A stretch of 64,000 nt of DNA, taken from NCBI RefSeq assembly GCF_900496995.4, contig NC_044005.1:34137363-34201362 (forward strand). Direction: 5' to 3'. Both the position numbers and the translations under genes were made by a program. The DNA is from Aquila chrysaetos chrysaetos. Lineage: Eukaryota; Chordata; Aves; Accipitriformes; Accipitridae. Under the pieces are notes generated by a model. The model ran no database searches and was not told the origin of the DNA. It was given only the letters and a program-made list of their open reading frames with translations. How positions within the stretch are numbered: position 1 is the stretch's first letter; every line of letters starts with the position of its first letter. Shown here in pieces: positions 49,801 through 64,000 of this stretch.

Positions 49801-51821
49801 CCTTCAGTTCCTGCCTCGTGCCCGCACGCTCAGGGGTGCAGTCCCGATCACAGCCTTGAACGCCGGCCATTCCTGACCTATCAGTCAGAGCCAGTCAGTC
49901 AGGCACCCGCTGGCTCTGAATTAGCATGCCCTTTGCATACTTGCTTAACATTTTAAGCTCCAATTAGTTGCAATTTATGTCCAGTATCACCCTACTAATT
50001 CACACTAATACCTGAGACGACCTTTCTGACTGGCCGAATCTTTCAAAGTAGCAAGCAAGACCAAGCGAGAAAAGTGCAATGGTTCTGAACAACAATATGC
50101 AAAGTGTCACTGGCAAATGTCTTACGTTTGAGTAATTAAATTTGTGTTGGTCAGAAATCTGGAAAAGGTCCCATGTTTTCATAACATACAAAATTTCTCC
50201 ATGGTGTGAACTTCAGAGTGATTCCCTACTCTGGAAACCTTCTTGAGAACAGTGGAGGCTGTTGACTTTGCCTTAACAGATTCACGGGTTAATTAATTTG
50301 TATTGTATTGTATTGTGAAAAGGCCTATTTGCAGAAGCATTTCAGTAATACCGTGTGCAATGTGAGAATAAGTATTTCACATTTATATTGAATTTTCATA
50401 CTTACGTTAAAATTCCATTTTTATGTTTGTCTAAAGTGTCTAAATGTATGTTTAAATTGTAAAATATGTTTAAAATTTCATATTTATGTTTAAATTTTAT
50501 TTATATTCAACAGTTCTATCCACCTTCTCTACCCAAAAGCAAAAATATCTAGAAATATTTGAATATTTCAATCGCAAGCCGATGGTAGGCAGTGACAGTG
50601 GCACCTCAGTAAACTGTCTTCCAATGATAAGTAAATTGGAGACAGACACTAAATATATCTTCATATATTCAAAGAGTAAAATCAGTTCTATTTAATTGCA
50701 GATCACATCTAATGGCCAGTTTTAAGGCCTTTCAAGAAAATAAGAGGTGGGAGAAACAGAAAGTTTCCCTGCAACCATGTAAACTATTTTATATTTTTTT
50801 TCAGTTAGCATTTGAGAATAAAATTAGCATGAAATCTAATCTTTTCAAACATCTGCAATGGCACTTGCCTAACTAACTACATGCACAGTTCGATAAATGC
50901 TTTAACAGATTCCTCAATCAAGCTTAGGCGAACTCCAGTCTGTACATAGTTCAAACTATGACACTGACCGATTCCATTATTTTAATAAAAATGTCCCAGA
51001 TCATTCTGCACTTCACCTTTTAGATATTACTTTTTAAAAAAAATCAAAGAGCCCAGTTATAAAAAGTCATGGTGAGGAACACAAAAGCCCATGGCAAGTA
51101 TGCAATTTATGATTGTAGTATCTGGGTCAAATAGCAACAAAGGATAGCAATGATTAAGGATTAAAAATTGCCTAAGACATGTGAATGATGATGTGAAAAT
51201 AATCGTGATTATAACAATTGTATGTTTATACAGCAGAAGTTTGATTCTTGTGCATTAGTACAATAAAGGCTTCACTTTTTATCTCTGGCTTTGAAGAGAT
51301 GAGGGGAGATGAGTAAAATGTCAGTTTGAATTAACGTTTTGTCATAAATATTTATAGCCCACAGAAAACAATTGTATGACTCTCTAGGATTGAGCTAATC
51401 AGTTACAAATCACATTCTAAATGTATTAACATAATTCTTTTACAGAAGCTTTGGCTTTCAATAAATTAATATTAAAACACTTGGGTTGTAAATAAATGCA
51501 ACGGAAGAAACGTTTCTAAACCCAGTGAGTGAATATGAGAGGATTCCTTCCACTTGTTCCACTTACTGGGTCTACCCTCAAGGCTATTTCTTTGTAAGCC
51601 TTGATATATGATGCTTCTTTTGTTTCAAGTTTCAAAATTAAAACTATAAAGTATAAATTCTTACTAATGGAAAACCATGACCTAACACGCCTACATCAGT
51701 TAGGGCACGCATGCAGTGAAGGCATTGATAGGTTTGATGAGAGTTTCCAAATCCCAGGGTGTTTAGTCTCATTTTTTTGACAAAATAATACTTATAATAA
51801 AACAAAAGACAATCATTTGTA

Positions 51822-52000
51822 GGTTGCAAGTCCCAGATCTTGTTTATTTATAAAGCAATAAATATTAGAAGCACAAATAAATTGCACGGGTGTGTAAACA
51901 AACTGTACAATGACTGAAGAGTTCAGGAAGGGTTGCCAGAAGACTCCAAGAAGCATATTGTCGTCATCCTGAGTGGGAAGTAAATTGAGGGAAAAAGTGC
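51822..52000 (-). other. ACTC1: ACTC1 3' untranslated region and poly(A) signal
   Basis: About 175 bases from the stop codon to a predicted cleavage point near 51825. The minus strand has AATAAA at 51848-51843 within TTTATAAATAAACAAG, followed downstream by the U/GU-rich GATTGTCTTTTGTTTTATT (about 51813-51795). Actin 3' UTRs are known to be isoform-specific and conserved. Confidence 0.8.
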
Positions 52001-56608
<4,608 letters not shown>

Positions 56609-57135
56609 CTTCGCAGGGAGGCACGGACCTGAAAGACAGCGCGGCGGCGCGTCCAGACCCCGGCGGACAGGCCCGCGCTGCCGCCGGCTCCCGCCCGCCC
56701 GCCACCCCGCAGCGCGGCACGGCGGCGGCGGCACGCCGAGAGCCGGCGGCGGGAGCGGGGAACGTGACCCGTCCCGGGAGGATGCTCGGTGGCTCAGGCG
56801 CGCCGGTGGGCAGCGCTTTGGACGCGATCCGTCAGCCGCCTGCTTCCCCGCGCAGCTGAAGGCGCCCCGACTCGCAGGACGCTCGTTAGGGCACCGTTAG
56901 CGGTGCCCTCGGGCCGCAGATGGAAACGGGAGGGAAAGCTTTTGAAATGGGAGCGATCGGCCCTGGCCAGAGAGCACTTCACGGGCGGCGGGGCGTCGCG
57001 CCCGGTGGGGCCGCGGCGGCCGGCGCTGCGCGGGGGGCGGCGGGGGGGTCCCCGGCAGAGGTGACGCCGTAGCCGGGAGGAGCACAGGCAGAGCAGCGGC
57101 TGTGTCTGCGCGACCGGCACCCGCCGCCCGCCGGT

Positions 57136-57196
57136 GCCCCCGTCCCGTCCGTCCCGTCCCGTCCCGTCCATCCCGTCCCGTCCCGTCCCGTCCCCG
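57136..57196 (+). repeat. (CCCGT)n pentanucleotide array in ACTC1 intron 1
   Basis: About ten CCCGT-type units with minor variants. It starts 30 bases inside intron 1. The transcribed sense is (ACGGG)n, with many G3 runs separated by two bases. Confidence 0.9.
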
Positions 57197-57226
57197 CGGG
57201 GCTGCGGGCGCCGCCGCGCTACTCAC

Positions 57227-57272
57227 CAGACCAGCACCGGCGGCGGGGGGGGCTGCGGAGGAGAGCCTGGGT
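57227..57272 (-). other. ACTC1: ACTC1 non-coding exon 1 (predicted)
   Basis: The 3' end is set by the donor CTG/GTGAGT (intron starts at 57226). The 5' end is inferred from the TATA box about 25-30 bases upstream. The leader is completed by 20 bases in exon 2 after a 598-bp intron. A single non-coding first exon is standard in vertebrate striated actin genes. Confidence 0.75.
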
Positions 57273-57295
57273 GCCGGCTCGGCGCAGACGCCCCG

Positions 57296-57302
57296 ATTTA
57301 TA
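57296..57302 (-). promoter_or_regulatory. ACTC1: ACTC1 TATA box
   Basis: TATAAAT on the minus strand, within GGGGTATAAATCGGGG, at the right distance from the exon 1 donor for a leader exon of about 46 bases. Confidence 0.9.
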
Positions 57303-57358
57303 CCCCGCCGAGGGGCAGCGCCGGCCAGGGCCGCCGCGGGACGGGGCAGCCACCTTCT

Positions 57359-57368
57359 CCTTATTTGG
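57359..57368 (-). promoter_or_regulatory. ACTC1: CArG box 1 (SRF site)
   Basis: CCAAATAAGG on the minus strand, a perfect CC(A/T)6GG serum response factor site about 90 bases upstream of the predicted start, the position of the essential proximal CArG box of cardiac actin genes. Confidence 0.9.
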
Positions 57369-57398
57369 TCGGCTCCGCGCCATTGAGCGGCCGCGCAG

Positions 57399-57408
57399 CC
57401 ATGAATGG
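57399..57408 (-). promoter_or_regulatory. ACTC1: CArG-like box 2
   Basis: CCATTCATGG on the minus strand: a CArG-like site with one internal G/C substitution. Confidence 0.65.
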
Positions 57409-57444
57409 AGCCCGGCCGGCCCCGGCGCGGCCCGGCCGCCCGGC

Positions 57445-57454
57445 CCATGTAAGG
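57445..57454 (-). promoter_or_regulatory. ACTC1: CArG-like box 3
   Basis: CCTTACATGG on the minus strand. One C interrupts the A/T core; the same variant is, as I recall, present in the human cardiac actin promoter. Confidence 0.7.
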
Positions 57455-57491
57455 CAGGCGCGGGGCAGCGCGCCCCCGGCCCGCCGCATGG

Positions 57492-57501
57492 CCAAATAGG
57501 G
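57492..57501 (-). promoter_or_regulatory. ACTC1: CArG-like box 4
   Basis: CCCTATTTGG on the minus strand, about 220 bases upstream of the predicted start; one mismatch to CC(A/T)6GG. Confidence 0.7.
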
Positions 57502-58954
57502 AGCCCCGCGCAGCCCCTCGGGGGCCAGCGCTTTCGGGGAGCGGGGGGGAACGGTGGCCTTCCCGGGAGGCCTCCCGGGGGCACGCCCGGAGCCCGGCGC
57601 CCCGAGGCGTCGAGACCCGCCGGCGCCGGCCCGGGCGGACCCAGAAACGCGGCGCGGCAGGCTGGAGGTGCCCGGGCTGGGCGGCGGGCGCGGGGGAAGC
57701 CGCGCGGGTGTTCTCTCCCCCGGCCGTCCATTTCCCCACCGAAAAAAGGGGCAGCCGAGCCGAGCTCCTCTTTAACCAGCGACCCGTGAGGTTACGTTGG
57801 TGCCAACGACTGAGGCTCCTTGCTGCCCGGAGGCAGCATCTGCCGCCCGCCTTGCCTTGGGAAGTTTCTTTCAACTTTGACGAGCACGTGCGGCAAAGAT
57901 CGCGCTTTTCTCCGCTTTTGCCTGACACCTATAGCACAAAACGGGATCCGCTCGTTTACATGAATATGCGTATAATTCGGCTCCCCATTTTTGCTCGTTT
58001 AACGCACACCGGATCGGTAACGCGGGGTGATACGTATAGGGCGGAGGATGAGAGATGGGAATAGCTCGGGCAAAAACCAGCTATGGTATTAATGTAATGT
58101 GACAGTTGTTTTCCCGCTCAGTTGTTGAAACATCCACATTGATCATTTGTTCCAGCGGTGGAGCCTAGAAAATCCATGTATCTTCAGGATTACTTTTTTT
58201 TTTTTTTTTTTCAGTTAAAAATAGAAAGACTGGAGAAGCATCCCTTGAGTGGGTTTGGCCTGGTATGTGAAGGCAGAGAGTGTCAACGCGTGTCCCAGAG
58301 GAACTGCACTGTAACGCAGATTACCGCGTCCTTCGGGAGCTCAGCTTATAAACTGTCCCATGTCTGCCTGTGTACAACACAACGGGGAGGAGCCGCGGGG
58401 AGAACTGAGGTTTGGGACAGAAGGGAAGGGTGGGATGTAAAGGTCAAGAGGGGAACGCTCAGTAAACTGGATCAACTGCTTAAACACTGGTCCAGTTTAT
58501 TAGATGCCTTACAAGGGCTGACAGCCATCACGTGGTTCTATACATCTTAAACGAGGTGGAAGGAAAGAGCCCAACCTGCAATCTGGGGGCTCGGGGGGGC
58601 TCTCGGTGTAAGGGCTCTCTTTGCACTGCGGTTTGGCTCTGACAAAGGGTGCGAGAACTGTAAATCGCCGACGACTCATTTCTAAACTGGATCCAAAGGG
58701 GGCGTCAGAGACGCTTAGACTTTTAATTTCTTCTGAAATCGGAGATAGGGGAATCAGTTTCCTCGTTTCTAGCACAATTAATGAGGTGGTTAGCTCCACC
58801 CCAACCCCAGTTTATCTTGGGGTTGTGCCCAATTATGAGCACTACTCTGAAGCAGATGTAGCAACAAACTTCTTGGCCATTGATAGCTCCTGCTTTTCTT
58901 TAAATGCCTTTGAGAAGACACAACCTGTTTCAGGTGAGACACTTTTTGTGTATA

Positions 58955-59060
58955 AAGGTGTGTGCATGTATATTTCATACATGTGTATATATAAATATAT
59001 ATGCACATATATATGTATGTATGTATCTGTGTATATATATGTATGTATATATATTTTTTT
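58955..59060 (+). repeat. TATG/TATA microsatellite
   Basis: Alternating TATATG and ATGTATG units ending in a T-rich stretch; source of a Tyr/Ile/Cys-rich false reading frame. Confidence 0.9.
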
Positions 59061-60696
59061 TTTCTTAGCTACCTAAGAAAGGAGGTTGTAGGACTGTGAA
59101 ATACAGTGACTTCAAATGGTCAAAGCAGGGAAAGACTGTGCTTCAGTGCCTCTGCTCTGGACAAACTTTGGCTCTTACTTTTCCTGGTATTGACGAAAAA
59201 TTGACCAAAATCAATATTGATGGGATAAGGACCCCAAGTGAGTATATATATTTATCTAAACCGATTAGGCACAGGTAACAGAGAGTTGAAAATATTTTGG
59301 TGATAGCAATGCCAATTTATATAAGAATATATATATATATATGCAAGGATGTATAAGCATATACACCCTGGTACAGAGTACCATTTCAAAGAAAAAATAC
59401 TTTACCATATGCTGCTTTCAATTTTAAAAAGTCAGCATATTTTACTCCATGGTAAGTTGCCATCTATAATTTAAATCTGCTTCTTTTTTTCCCTAGCACA
59501 TCTTTTCTACAGAAACCATATAATGTGAGGGATTGGCCAGCTTCTCCGGCACTAGAGATTAGTTTACAGTGTTATCTCAGCTGTTCCTCGGTTCAGAGGT
59601 GTTACAGTATTTACATAGAAGCCCGCTGCTGATAGCTGCATTGAATTCCTCCCCAATCAGACCCTCTCTGTCACATCCTACATTCCCTTTGGCTAGAGAG
59701 AGAGACAGACTCTGCTGAAACTGAGACAGAGCCAGCTCTCTACGCAAAACAGTCTGTATTTTCTTGTTTACTTTATAACTAAATATCGGCTTTCTCTACT
59801 CTTTCCTCAAGTTACAAATTTCTAATCCAGCAGGACAGTGCATCTAGGAGCCTGATGCACTTGAGAGCTCATCAATCCCCACCACCACCACCCCCCCCTG
59901 CCATATAGTGCAAGGTCAAATGAAAAGGGCACCACATAATGTACATAAATCCAGAATCACATCTGCTTTCTCGTAGCCATTAGAAAAATACCCAGCTAAA
60001 AGTACCCAGTACTTTGGCCAAAATAATTCTGTTTTCTGCAATAAAGTGATATTACAGCCTCAAATAAACCAAACAGGCAAGCAAAGAAGCAAAAACCTAC
60101 TGAAGTATCTTATGTAATGTCATCTAGAGGAAAAATACTCTAGTGTCTGACTGACCAGGGTCCCCACACGCTGTGTGCATTTCTCATGACTAAGCTATTG
60201 GGAGTGACCCCAGAGACAAAGGACAGCACAGGCAGTGGGGAGTATTGGGAGAGCAGACAGATCTGCAGTGGACATGATCTGCACGTACCCTAAAACAGCC
60301 TGAACACACAGGAGCATGAAGCCTCAATGTGTACACAATATTAATGGGGTAGCAAATTTTTATATATTTTTTTATATATATATATATATGACACATGCGC
60401 ACGGGCAAAACTGGATGTGTTGTTCAACCAACAAGACACTGTTGTGACTGCAGCCAAAATCAGAACATGAGTTCTTCCCTCTGCATGGTAAAAATGTGAA
60501 TATAAAAATCACACTGTGATCTTATGATGCCCAGAAATCTTCACAACTGCTATTCAGCATTTGAATGAAAAAAAAACCATTTAGCTTAAAAATAAAGGCT
60601 TGATTCTTCAAAAACTTTAAAGCATAGACCACTTAACTACCACAGACTTCAGATCATTTACAGTAGTTAACATTGCATTCAAAAATTGAAAATGTG

Positions 60697-60714
60697 TAGG
60701 ATCAGGCCCTCTCT
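60697..60714 (+). repeat. Scrap of amniote palindromic repeat
   Basis: AGGATCAGGCCCTCTCTG is the characteristic terminal motif of an old palindromic repeat; only the end is recognisable. Confidence 0.3.
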
Positions 60715-62489
60715 GTATTTTTTTTCCCAGCCTTTCAGATTATTCTTTTATTATCTGTACATGTTCCAATAAAAATAATAAACTTTTCATAATACAGCAA
60801 AACATTTCATGTACAGTATACCCTGACCTAGCAGGTCTTAGAGCAGACGACTTCTCACATAAAATCTGCTATTTCTAAATCCAATGGATGATGACATATA
60901 AAATCTGTCCTAGCACAGAGCCAAATGTTACCTCTCTTAAGCCTCAGGCCAGTGTAATCTTTGAAAGAAATTTTACTTTTTCAAGAATAAAAAGCAAATG
61001 CCACTCTGACAGGTTTTCTTTTGTCCCATGACAGCTGTTTGGAGTTATATGGGCTTTAGAAATGTAAGAAGCATTGCAGCAGACTCTTACTGATGGGCAG
61101 GAGCCCTGATGAAATGAGAATGCCAAACATAAAATATAGGATGAATATCACTGTCATGAGTGAGCCACTGTCATGAAGGAGTCATACGTGGTTATCTACG
61201 TCTGTGTAGTTATGAATCTGTCTCTGTATGCAGACATACAAAGAGAAGCCAGAAAAGACAATTCTGCAGTCACCACCAGCCTGAAGTTGTTCCCTATGAA
61301 AAGCTCTGTTACACTTTTCCAATTAGATTTTGAACCTCCCACGTGAGAAATCTTTCTCCTGTTCTGCTAGAGGAGAGTCTCCCAGTTTAATAATCACACT
61401 GTCAGGAAAACTTCTCCAGAGAATTCATCCGGTATTTCCCTTTCTAAGTTATGTCTCATTCACCCTAGTAATAGCCCATGTTTCATACTTAATACATTCC
61501 CTGTCTTCTCAGCATTTAAACCCTTCGCATAGTTGCAGGCTGTTATCATCTCTCTGTGTCTTTCTCTCACTCACTCATGTACTGCTGCACATCTATAATT
61601 AACCTAAAACATCTTAAGTGTGCGCTGAAATGGCAGAACCATGAGGTGGGCACTGGGAGTTAGAGATGCAGCTAAAACATCTTGTTACGAAGCTGAGAGA
61701 ATTAGGCGCAGGCAACGTAAGTGGAGGTGAGTGGCAGTGAAAGGAATTTGTGCTTCTGAGCCTCTGACTCCAGAATCATTATTTGCCACATGTCACTTAC
61801 AAAGAAAGGCCGGGACTCGCACTTCCATTACACCCCCTTTGCAGGGGAAAGAGGGCTCAGAGAGTGCCGGGAGATCCTAAAAGCACTGCGCCTGCACAGG
61901 AGGAATGTCTTGCTTCCAGAAGTGCTGTGCATCTCTCGCAAGCCCGAGCATGGCAGGCATGACAGGGTAGGACTCCAGCATTTCATACCATGAAGACTGC
62001 AGTCTGCTCTGAAATAAAATGCAGCCCAGGGAAACTGTTATAATTTAGGCTCCTCAGGCTGTCTTATGCGCTGAGGGACATGGAGTAGTTCAAGAGGACA
62101 GAAATATGTCCTCAGCACTTCAGCTGTTGCCAGCATGTATCTCGGTTGCCAGTCCTGTGCAGTGTCTCCGAGAGATACCTGCCCTACGTTAGAAAGCTGA
62201 TGGGCAGTATTTCTAACAGGATTTCGAAGTCTCATTTCTACTGTTGGGTTTTTTTCCAGTTAGAAAACACATCTGACCTAAACACCAGAAAAGATGGAAC
62301 ACGAAAAACACCTTTGTGTATGTTTGTTCAGTATCACACAGTCATCATTTGATCCTTGATGAGTCTCTGGCTGGTAGTACAGTATCAATAAATAACAATT
62401 CCAAAGGCAATGGGTAGTTGCTAGATGTACCAAAGATGGTCTGACGATATCTTATATTAGGAATATTTGGAAAAAACACCAATGCTTAA

Positions 62490-62504
62490 GGCCAAATTCT
62501 GCCC
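62490..62504 (+). repeat. Scrap of amniote palindromic repeat
   Basis: GGCCAAATTCTGCCC matches the terminal motif of the same family; short, so tentative. Confidence 0.3.
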
Positions 62505-63872
62505 AGCTAACAAATCTGTGATTATTTTTATTTAAATTATATTTCCTTTTTATATGTGACTGTAAAAAGCTCAGATTTGCAGAATGGTTGCCCAGGAAGT
62601 GTAATGAAATGATATGGGACCTTAGCAGATACTTCATGAGTATATAAATTACTTAGATTAATACCTAGATACTTAAAGATGACAAAGAAGAACAGTGAAA
62701 GAGAGAGAGAAAGAATGCAAGACATAGACTCGGAAATTTGCAGCCAAAGGCACTTCCTCGCACGGATTTATGTCTCACTCCACCTTCAGTTTCCTCCAAG
62801 CTCACTTCAGTCTTGTTTCTTTGCCATAGATTCTGCACCTGTCATGTTCTATAGAAAGTGATCAGGACTTCATGGCCTATCTATGTATTGCTTTTCAAAT
62901 TTAGCATCACAACTGCTACCAGACCAGTGCCGTGAGCAGATGCAAATCTGCTACCAGCAGTGGTGTTTCTAGCACACTGCTGTAACCTTTCAGTTTAGTC
63001 TAGTTCTCTACTGTCCTTCTGCAAGGTCTCTGGGTCACAACCACCTGTGGTAATTCATGTCAAAGCCAGTGTCTAAGAACTATTCAGAATGTTTCATATT
63101 AGGAATTGATCTTTTCCCTTCTTCACTGCTTCTAATGTCCCCCTCTTCATCAAGTTCCCTTACTTTTATTTATGTTTTTAGCACTTTCCCACTATCCTCT
63201 ATTTCATCACCTTCCTTCCTTTGTAACTCCCATCTTTGTTTTCCTCACCACATCTCTGTAAGTTCTCCAGCATGCATAGATTGTTGTGTGCAGCCACCTA
63301 CATGCAAAATGAGCAGACACCGACACCGTGAAGATAAGAGAAGAGTGGATTCAAATTGCCAAGGAAAAGTTTCCCAGAGAAACAAGAAACATACCCATTT
63401 TCTTCCCCAGCTAGCATACAGTTGTAGGAAGATGAAATCTCATACGTATATCCTGTCTTTACTGGCATATCACACAGGCCCGTCTTCTTATTTATAACCC
63501 ATCACATTACTTTGGTCTCACCGATCTGCATGAGCAGATTTGAAATCCACTGCAATGAGTAGGGTTCAGTAATCTGAAACAAAAGGAACCTGAATCTACT
63601 AGCTGCTGCAAAGCACTGTGTGAGTTCCAGATTGTTTCTCAGCTGCCTTTTATTTTTCAGAATCAGACAGATGTCTCATAATTACAATAAAAGCAATAAT
63701 GAAGCAGTCTATTCTAATTGCATTCGAGCTAAGGAATTAACTTTTAATAAAGGAAACCATCAAATACTGGCTTTTCTGTTAACCTCTCTACATGCATTCT
63801 CTTGCACTGCGTGTTAAAGCAGGAGCATCTACATCTCTTAATCTGCATAGACTAAGGAGAGAAGGAAGTATT

Positions 63873-63975
63873 GCTTTACAGATGAGAAGCTAAGGTTCAG
63901 CAGGATGAAGTAAGTCACTTGACTGAAGTCACACTGGAAATTAGCAGTTTATGTAAGTATTGAATCCTGCTTCTG
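63873..63975 (-). mobile_element. MIR SINE fragment
   Basis: GCTTTACAGATGAGAAGCTA, then AGTCACTTGACTGAAGTCACAC and GTATTGAATCCTG, follows the reverse complement of the MIR consensus (TTTACAGATGAGGAAACTGAG...ACTTGCCCAAGGTCACAC). The element is therefore on the minus strand, old and diverged, and runs close to the window end. Confidence 0.75.
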
Positions 63976-64000
63976 AAGACCAATTCCAGCTGTTGAATAA

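Larger units (their letters stand above)
39960..51821. other. Intergenic DNA between GJD2 and ACTC1, right part
   Basis: No supported gene. Notable contents: an open frame at 40563-41060 (165 codons, no motif), a CR1-like scrap near 42729, a hairpin at 44523-44573, G16 and G13 runs (45387 and 46854), a TATG/CATA microsatellite at 45500-45605, GC-richer pockets at 47040-47340 and 49790-49920, and a (TTGTA)4 repeat at 50298-50317. Confidence 0.5.
57901..63872. other. Upstream flank of ACTC1, non-coding
   Basis: No gene supported. Contains T19 (58194-58212), TATG/ATAC microsatellites (58955-59060, 59322-59341, 60357-60390), and palindromic-repeat fragments at 60697-60714 and 62490-62504. Open frames at 58621-59076 and 63057-63497 lack motifs; the first runs into a microsatellite. 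The next gene expected from synteny, AQR, is not recognisable here. Confidence 0.5.

Noticed and set aside
56897..57928. 343-codon minus-strand frame over the ACTC1 promoter
   Set aside because: Runs through the promoter, exon 1 and a pentanucleotide array; composition-driven and covers the TATA and CArG boxes.
58621..59076. 151-codon plus-strand frame upstream of ACTC1
   Set aside because: The C-terminal third is translated microsatellite, and no family resemblance was seen.

Overview
This is a 64 kb piece of a vertebrate nuclear genome, almost certainly from a bird. The pointers are a CR1 LINE 3' end inside an actin intron, a 592-bp solo LTR of a type I recall from many bird genomes (recalled, not searched), and a short 304-residue GJD2 (connexin 35 type) that lacks the glycine-rich loop of mammalian connexin 36. 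Most of the window is AT-rich non-coding DNA with two GC-rich promoter islands.

Two protein genes are certain. Both lie on the minus strand in tandem, in the same arrangement as on human 15q14. GJD2 (coding exons 31630-31560 and 30900-30057) encodes the electrical-synapse connexin. ACTC1 (coding exons from 56608 down to 52001, 377 residues, plus a non-coding first exon near 57227-57272) encodes alpha-cardiac actin. Its promoter has a TATA box and four SRF-type CArG boxes. All coding exons were reconstructed with canonical GT-AG junctions and consistent phases. The two genes are not functionally linked; their proximity is a conserved synteny.

Layout: 1-29 kb is the flank downstream of GJD2. 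It holds mainly non-coding sequence, one possible small spliced gene or pseudogene at 1410-2428 (minus), a perfect 57-bp duplication (6726/8139), the solo LTR at 12279-12870 with a 5-bp target duplication, and a GT/GC-rich LTR-like block at about 19313-20440. The GJD2 3' UTR, gene and CpG-island promoter occupy about 29.0-32.5 kb. The 20 kb between GJD2 and ACTC1 (32.5-51.8 kb) has no gene I can support, but has homopolymers, a 20-bp palindrome and a 16-bp-stem hairpin. ACTC1 and its promoter span 51.8-57.9 kb. The upstream flank 57.9-64 kb holds simple repeats and ends in a degenerate MIR SINE.

No tRNA, rRNA, CRISPR array or bacterial-type system is visible. The most interesting leads are the candidate spliced gene at the left edge, the GJD2 upstream start codon combined with a fully open first intron and an A40 leader tract, a cluster of GC-rich pentanucleotide arrays in both promoters, and the 57-bp exact duplication.
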